NCBI GenBank assembly: GCA_035500775.1
Contig: DATJWY010000275.1
Location: forward strand, 1-10,394
Origin: DATJWY01 sp035500775
Lineage (GTDB): Bacteria; Pseudomonadota; Alphaproteobacteria; Acetobacterales; Acetobacteraceae
Length of the DNA stretch: 10,394 bases
Direction: 5' to 3'
The translations under genes were made by a program, and so were the position numbers. The notes beneath the pieces were generated by a model. It made no database searches. It saw nothing but the letters and a program-made list of their open reading frames with translations, and had not been told where the DNA came from. Numbering within the stretch: the first letter of the stretch is position 1; each line of letters starts with the position of its first letter. This document shows positions 6,043 to 10,394 of the stretch, piece by piece.

Positions 6043-7086
6043 CTACCATCGGCCAAGATGCGCGCGACGCGCGCGGTGCGCGACCAGCAGCGCCCAGGCG
6101 AGTTGCGGCGGCAGGACCAGCAGCGGCACCAGTGGCTTCGCCGGCGGCGGGGCCGCCAGGAACAGCGCGCAGCACAGCCCGCCCCAGAGTGTGAACCCCC
6201 AGTGCACGAGCGTCACCGCCGGCGCCGGCATCCCGGAGCGGTGCGCCACCTGATACAGGTGGCCGCGATGCGCCTCGGTCAGCCGCTCTCCCGCGATGGC
6301 GCGGCGCACCAGGGTGAAGGCGACGTCGAACAACACGCCGGCGAGCAGCATCGGCACCAGCAGGAAGGAAAGTCCGGCGCCTTCCTGCCGGCCGCAGGCC
6401 ACGGCCAGCGCGCCGAGCACGAAGCCGCAGAACTGGCTGCCGACATCGCCCATGAAGATGCGCGCGCGGGGGAAGTTGAACGGCAGGAAGCCGGCGAGGC
6501 CAGCGGCGAGCAGCAGCCCGAGCGCCCGCACCGGCCACGCTCCCGCTTCTGGCGCCAGGGCGGCGAGGGCGAGGCCGGCGATCAGCGCGACACCCGCGGC
6601 GAGGCCGTTCAGCCCGTCGATGAAATTCACCGCGTTGGTGACGAAGACCAGCCAGAGCAGGGTGAACGGAACCGCGCCCCAGCCCAGTTCGGCCGCGCCA
6701 ATGCCGGGCAGCCGCAGTTCCGTCACCATCAGCCCGCCGAGCATGACCACCGCCGCCGCCGTGACCTGACCCGCAAGCTTCACCGAGAACGGCCAGTTAT
6801 GCGTGTCGTCCATCTGCGACAGCACGGCGAGGCCGGTCGCGGCCAGCAGCAGCGCGGCGAAGCCAGGGGCCGTCCAGAATCCGGGCAGGCCGGTGGCCGG
6901 AAGCAAGGCGGCGCCGGCCAGCACCGCGAGCACCACGCCGACGCCGCCGCCCTTCGGGGTGGGGCGCGTATGCGAACTGCGGGCATTGGGGCGGTCGAGC
7001 GCGCCGAGCCGGGTCATCATGGCGACCGTGGCGGCGGACAGCAGGGCCAAGGCGCCGCACAGGCGTACGAGGGTGTCGGATGTCAC
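6043..7086 (-). CDS. Polyprenyl-phosphate sugar-1-phosphate transferase (MraY/WecA/WbpL family)
   Basis: A 347-residue polytopic inner-membrane enzyme, about ten hydrophobic segments. It is expected to move a HexNAc-1-phosphate from a UDP-sugar onto undecaprenyl phosphate and so start O-antigen or capsule synthesis. Family motifs: D31 and RSSHTRPTPKGGG (36-48), the acidic pair D93-D94 in QMDDTHN, NAVNFIDGLNGL (151-162) with D157, FMGDVGS (211-217), and HRGHLYQ (273-279) in a cytoplasmic loop. The HRGHLYQ form fits the WecA/WbpL branch better than MraY; the sugar cannot be told. Start: GTG at 7086 with AGGA six bases upstream. A longer frame to 7278 overlaps the divergent gene and adds a non-membrane basic leader, so it is rejected. 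It is divergent from the dehydratase-aminotransferase pair by 72 bp, suggesting shared control. Confidence 0.9.
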   Translation of the reverse strand: MTSDTLVRLCGALALLSAATVAMMTRLGALDRPNARSSHTRPTPKGGGVGVVLAVLAGAALLPATGLPGFWTAPGFAALLLAATGLAVLSQMDDTHNWPFSVKLAGQVTAAAVVMLGGLMVTELRLPGIGAAELGWGAVPFTLLWLVFVTNAVNFIDGLNGLAAGVALIAGLALAALAPEAGAWPVRALGLLLAAGLAGFLPFNFPRARIFMGDVGSQFCGFVLGALAVACGRQEGAGLSFLLVPMLLAGVLFDVAFTLVRRAIAGERLTEAHRGHLYQVAHRSGMPAPAVTLVHWGFTLWGGLCCALFLAAPPPAKPLVPLLVLPPQLAWALLVAHRARRAHLGRW

Positions 7087-7092
7087 GTCTGG

Positions 7093-7096
7093 TCCT
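7093..7096 (-). promoter_or_regulatory. Ribosome binding site deciding the GTG start at 7086
   Basis: AGGA on the minus strand, six bases before GTG at 7086. It supports that start over any further upstream in the same frame. Confidence 0.55.
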
Positions 7097-7158
7097 GATC
7101 CGGGCGGATGTCCCCCGGCATGGCAGGGGCGTGGTGGTTGGGCTATAGGGGCCGAACG

Positions 7159-9108
7159 ATGCCCCCGCAACGCTCGGTCAACCGTATCCTCGTAAACGTG
7201 CTGCTGGACGGCGCCCTGGCGGCGGCGGCGGCGCCGATCGCCCGCTGGATCGCCGATCCGGGCGGCGGATTGCTGCATCCCTTATGGTTCCTGGCCGGGG
7301 GGGCGATCACTCTGCTGATCGTCGGCCTGCCGTTCCGCCTGCCGCAGCAATACTGGCGCTTTTCCGGCCTCAGCGACCTCATCGCCGTCGCCGGCGGCTC
7401 GGTGGCGAGCGCGCTGCTGTTCGCGGCCCTGTTGCTCGGCACCGGATTTCCGCTGCCCAGCGTCACCTTCCCGATCGTGCACGCGCTCACCCTGGTGGTG
7501 CTGCTCGGCGCGCCACGGGTGATTTACCGCGTCTATCAGGGGAACTGGCGCGGGGCGGATGACGGGGAGGTCGAGCGCGTGCTGCTGATCGGCGCCGACG
7601 CGCCGGCGGATCTGTTCATCCGCGCCGTTTCCAGGCGCCGGTCCGGTCTGCGCATCATCGGCCTGATCTCGCTTTCCTCGCATCAGCTCGGGCGGCGCAT
7701 CAACGGCCTGCCCATCCTCGGCACGCTGGAGCGGTTGCCCGCGGTGCTGGAACGGCTGCGGCAAAAGGAGCGCCTGCCGGCCGCGCTGGTGCTGACCGAA
7801 CCCGATTTCGCCGGCGCGCCGCTGCGCTGGCTGAGCGAGCAGGCGAACGCGGCCGGCGTCACCGTGCGCCGCGCCCCGCGCCCGACCGAGCTGCGCCCGG
7901 CGGCGCGGATCGAGCTGAAGCCGGTGGCCATCGAGGACCTGCTCAACCGGCCGCAGGTGGGGCTGGACCATGAGGGAATGGCGCGGCTGATCGGCGGTCG
8001 CTGCGTCCTCGTGACCGGCGCGGGCGGCTCGATCGGTTCGGAACTCGCCCGCCAGGTCGCGGCGCTGAAGCCGGCGACGCTCGTGTTGCTGGATAATGGC
8101 GAATACGCGCTCTGGCAGATCGACCTGGAACTGGCGGAGAGCCATCCCGCCGTGTCGCGCCACGCCGTGATCGCCGATGTGCGGGACGCGGCGCGCATCC
8201 GCGCGGTGATGGAGGCATACCGCCCGGCCCTCGTGTTCCACGCCGCGGCGCTCAAGCATGTGCCGATGGTGGAGGCGAATCCGCTGGAGGGACTGCTGAC
8301 CAATGTCGCCGGCACACGGCATGTGGCGGACGCCGCCGCTTCGGTGGGGGCGGTCGCCATGGTGCAGATCTCCACCGACAAGGCGGTGAACCCGACCAGC
8401 CTGATGGGCGCCTCCAAGCGTCTCGCCGAGATGTATTGCCAGGGCCTCGACATCGCCGCTCGCGGTGCCGGCTCCGCTGGTGCCGCCCTTCGCGGCGGGG
8501 GCGGCATGCGCTGCGTCACCGTCCGATTCGGCAACGTGCTCGGCAGCACCGGCTCGGTGGTGCCGCTGTTCCGCCGGCAGCTTGAGCGCGGCGGGCCGCT
8601 CACCGTCACCCATCCGGAGATGCAACGCTACTTCATGACGGTGCGCGAGGCGGTCGGGCTGGTGTTGCAGGCGAGCGTGATCGGCACCGGCAGCGAGGTG
8701 CCGCCCGGCGGCGAGGAGGGCGGCATCTTCGTCCTCGACATGGGTCAGCCGGTGAAGATCGTCGATCTGGCGCGGCAGATGATCCGGCTCGCCGGGCTGC
8801 GGCCGGACGAGGATGTCGAGATCCGCTTCACCGGGCTGCGGCCGGGGGAGAAGCTGTTCGAGGAATTGTTCCACGGCCGCGAGCCGCCCGTGCCGACCGG
8901 CCATCCCGGCCTGCTGATGGCGGCGCCGCGCACCGCCGACCCGGCCCTGGTCGGCCGCGCCATCGACGAGATCGCCGGCGCCTGCCGCGCCGGCCAGGCC
9001 CGGCAGGCGCTGGCGCTGCTTGGCCGCATGGTGCCGGAATTCGCCCATAACGCGGGGGGCGCCCCCGTTCTCGCAGAGCCCATGCCCGCAAGGATCACAG
9101 AGCCATGA
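7159..9108 (+). CDS. Membrane-anchored NDP-sugar 4,6-dehydratase, WbpM/PglF/CapD family
   Basis: A 649-residue protein close in length to WbpM (665). Four hydrophobic segments (about 9-30, 42-60, 74-96, 100-119) anchor it in the inner membrane; a first nucleotide-binding-like domain follows (138-245), then the catalytic short-chain dehydrogenase domain. That domain has the NAD-binding GAGGSIGSE (287-295), HAAALKHVP (361-369), STDKAVNPTSLMGASK (405-420) and RFGNVLGS (456-463). Met416 replaces the usual Tyr of the YxxxK pair, a hallmark of the WbpM/FlaA1 group. The expected reaction is UDP-GlcNAc to UDP-4-keto-6-deoxy-HexNAc. A Gly/Ala-rich stretch at about 434-449 looks like an insertion. ATG at 7159 has AGGGG seven bases upstream. 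The stop overlaps the next start (ATGA), so the pair is translationally coupled. Epimerisation as well as dehydration is possible. Confidence 0.93.
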   Translation: MPPQRSVNRILVNVLLDGALAAAAAPIARWIADPGGGLLHPLWFLAGGAITLLIVGLPFRLPQQYWRFSGLSDLIAVAGGSVASALLFAALLLGTGFPLPSVTFPIVHALTLVVLLGAPRVIYRVYQGNWRGADDGEVERVLLIGADAPADLFIRAVSRRRSGLRIIGLISLSSHQLGRRINGLPILGTLERLPAVLERLRQKERLPAALVLTEPDFAGAPLRWLSEQANAAGVTVRRAPRPTELRPAARIELKPVAIEDLLNRPQVGLDHEGMARLIGGRCVLVTGAGGSIGSELARQVAALKPATLVLLDNGEYALWQIDLELAESHPAVSRHAVIADVRDAARIRAVMEAYRPALVFHAAALKHVPMVEANPLEGLLTNVAGTRHVADAAASVGAVAMVQISTDKAVNPTSLMGASKRLAEMYCQGLDIAARGAGSAGAALRGGGGMRCVTVRFGNVLGSTGSVVPLFRRQLERGGPLTVTHPEMQRYFMTVREAVGLVLQASVIGTGSEVPPGGEEGGIFVLDMGQPVKIVDLARQMIRLAGLRPDEDVEIRFTGLRPGEKLFEELFHGREPPVPTGHPGLLMAAPRTADPALVGRAIDEIAGACRAGQARQALALLGRMVPEFAHNAGGAPVLAEPMPARITEP

Positions 9109-10253
9109 ACGATACCGCTGGTCCCGCGCCGATCGCCTTCCTCGACCTGAAGGCGCAGCAGCGCCGGATCGAACCGGCCTTGCGGGCGCGCCTCGAAACC
9201 GTGCTTGGCCATTGCCAGTTCGTGCTCGGCCCCGAGGTGAGCGAGCTGGAGGGGCGCCTCGCCGCCTATGCCGGCGCGGCCCATTGCGTCAGCGTGAGTT
9301 CCGGCACCGACGCGTTGCAGATCGCCATGATGGCGGAGGGGATCGGGCCCGGCCATGCCGTGTTCCTGCCCGCCTTCACCTATACCGCCACCGCCGAGGT
9401 GCCGCTGGTGCTCGGCGCCACCCCGGTCTTCGTCGATATCGATCCGCGCACCTTCCAGATCGACCTGCGGGATCTGGAGCGCCGCATCGAGTCGGTGCGG
9501 GCGCAGGGCTTGCTGCGGCCGCGCGCCCTGGTCGGCGTCGATCTGTTCGGCCAGCCGGCGGAGTGGCCGGCGCTGCGCCAGATCGCCGAGCGCGAGGGGG
9601 TGTTCCTGCTCGACGATTGCGCCCAGAGCTTCGGCGCGAGCCTTTGTGGCCGCAAGCTCGGGCGCGAGGCGGACGCGACGGCGATCAGCTTCTTCCCCTC
9701 CAAGCCGCTCGGCGGCTACGGCGATGGCGGCGCGCTGCTGACCGATAGCGAGGAGCGCGCGGCGCTCTATCGCAGCCTGCGCAGCCATGGCGAGGGCACG
9801 ACACGCTACGAGGTGCTGCGCACCGGCATGAACGGCCGGCTGGATACGCTGCAGGCCGCCGTGCTGCTGGCCAAGCTCGACGTGTTCGAGGAAGAGCTGG
9901 AAGCGCGGGAGCGCATCGCCGGCATCTATGATTCCCGGCTTGGCAACGCGGTGGAAATCCCGGTGCGGGTGCCGGACAGCACCAGCGCCTGGGCGGTCTA
10001 TGCCATCCTGCTGCGCGACGCCGCGCAGCGGCAGGCCGTGCAGGAGGTGCTGAAGGCCGAGGGGGTGCCCACGGCGATCTACTACCCGAAGCCGCTGCAC
10101 CATCAGCCGGCCTACCGGCCGCACCATGCCGGGGGGGCGCTGCCGGTCTCGGAGGCGGTGTCCGAGCGCATCCTGGCGCTGCCGATCCAGCCCTACCTGA
10201 GCGACGAGGCGGCGCATCGCGTGTGCGATGTGTTGTTGCGGGCTTTGGGGTGA
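9105..10253 (+). CDS. PLP-dependent sugar aminotransferase, DegT/DnrJ/EryC1 family, WbpE-like
   Basis: A 382-residue cytosolic fold-type I aminotransferase that puts an amino group on a keto-sugar nucleotide. The PLP lysine is K200 in FFPSKPLGGYGDGGA. D171 and Q174 in LDDCAQSFGA should contact the pyridine ring, and SSGTDAL (65-71) the phosphate. The opening FLDLKAQQ, VLGPEVSELE and DIDPRTFQID closely resemble WbpE as I remember it; WbpE acts at C3 of a UDP-3-keto-GlcNAcA. Pairing with a 4,6-dehydratase argues instead for a PglE-like C4 transfer, so the position is open and no symbol is given. The ATG overlaps the stop of the preceding gene by four bases. Paired-hairpin repeat copy 2 begins nine bases after the stop and may protect or end the transcript. 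Confidence 0.93.
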   Translation: MNDTAGPAPIAFLDLKAQQRRIEPALRARLETVLGHCQFVLGPEVSELEGRLAAYAGAAHCVSVSSGTDALQIAMMAEGIGPGHAVFLPAFTYTATAEVPLVLGATPVFVDIDPRTFQIDLRDLERRIESVRAQGLLRPRALVGVDLFGQPAEWPALRQIAEREGVFLLDDCAQSFGASLCGRKLGREADATAISFFPSKPLGGYGDGGALLTDSEERAALYRSLRSHGEGTTRYEVLRTGMNGRLDTLQAAVLLAKLDVFEEELEARERIAGIYDSRLGNAVEIPVRVPDSTSAWAVYAILLRDAAQRQAVQEVLKAEGVPTAIYYPKPLHHQPAYRPHHAGGALPVSEAVSERILALPIQPYLSDEAAHRVCDVLLRALG

Positions 10254-10259
10254 AAGGAA

Positions 10260-10322
10260 GGCCAGGGGCTCTGCCCCTGGACCCCGCCAAAGGCGTAGCC
10301 TTTGGAATCCATTACTTAGAGC
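10260..10322 (+). repeat. Paired-hairpin intergenic repeat, copy 2
   Basis: The first hairpin is 10262-10280 (CCAGGGGC, tct, GCCCCTGG) and the second 10287-10305 (CCAAAGGC, gta, GCCTTTGG), with the same ACCCCG spacer and the tail AATCCATTACTTAGAGC. It has the same orientation as copy 1 and lies about 9.4 kb away. The tail lacks one T relative to copy 1, and the sequences diverge after AGAGC. It sits directly behind the aminotransferase gene, where it could serve as the 3' end of the glycan operon transcript. Confidence 0.85.
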
Positions 10323-10394
10323 CTGTTTGAGCGGCCCTCTGCTGCCCGCCCCATCTGATCCTCTGGATGAGCACGATCCGCCTACCGGGGCGGA
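10323..10394. other. Unassigned right edge
   Basis: No gene is visible in these 72 bases. TCCGCC (10377-10382) and GGCGGA (10389-10394) form a six-base stem at the very end, and CCGCCCC (10346-10352) complements GGGGCGG (10387-10393). The start of this stretch, GAGCCTGTTTGA (10319-10330) next to TTA, is vaguely like the terminal repeat of an IS5-type insertion sequence, but no transposase is in view. Confidence 0.3.

Noticed and set aside
5902..7098. A 398-residue open frame opposite the glycosyltransferase
   Set aside because: Low-complexity Arg/Gln/Gly composition, no credible ribosome site, and antisense to a clear membrane enzyme.
7121..7140. Sigma-54 promoter upstream of the dehydratase (TGGCAG)
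   Set aside because: The required GC element at the right spacing is missing.
7282..9048. A 588-residue open frame opposite the dehydratase
   Set aside because: Rich in His, Arg, Gln and Gly with no domain; it is the antisense shadow of a gene with intact catalytic motifs.
8745..10217. A 490-residue open frame opposite the aminotransferase
   Set aside because: No domain, and it spans two well-supported genes on the other strand.

Overview
The window is GC-rich chromosomal DNA from an alphaproteobacterium, most likely a member of the Rhodospirillales/Acetobacteraceae. The inference rests on three points: high GC throughout; a SUV3-like helicase, HslR-like S4 protein and 7Fe ferredoxin in one co-oriented run, an order I know from alphaproteobacteria; and an intergenic paired-hairpin repeat of a type I associate, from memory only, with Acetobacteraceae. 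Species cannot be named from the sequence.

Left part, minus strand (1-3598): a large SUV3-like superfamily 2 helicase (1028-3598) is followed by a small HslR-like S4 RNA-binding protein (471-764) and then a seven-iron ferredoxin of the FdxA type (34-366). A perfect 12-bp stem-loop lies just beyond fdxA and may end the unit. Between helicase and S4 gene lie about 260 bp packed with stem-loops, including two paired-hairpin modules facing each other.

Centre (3599-5795): a divergent promoter region with a 23-bp tandem repeat separates the helicase from an M17 leucyl-aminopeptidase-family gene (3847-5256). A short stem-loop and T-rich run follow it, then a short MarR-family regulator (5403-5795).

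Right part (6043-10253): a surface-glycan locus. A WecA/WbpL-type polyprenyl-phosphate sugar-phosphate transferase (6043-7086, minus) is divergent from a translationally coupled pair on the plus strand: a WbpM/PglF-type membrane-anchored NDP-sugar 4,6-dehydratase (7159-9108) and a WbpE-like sugar aminotransferase (9105-10253). Together they could make an amino-sugar nucleotide and start lipid-linked glycan assembly. Neighbouring glycan genes probably continue outside the window.

The most striking non-coding signal is the paired-hairpin repeat. One copy lies at 797-860 and another at 10262-10322. Between them one base pair in the first stem has flipped from G-C to C-G with pairing kept, which points to selection on the folded form. 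A third, diverged and inverted copy at 971-1012 keeps the same layout with different stem sequences. No tRNA, rRNA, CRISPR array or complete insertion sequence was seen.
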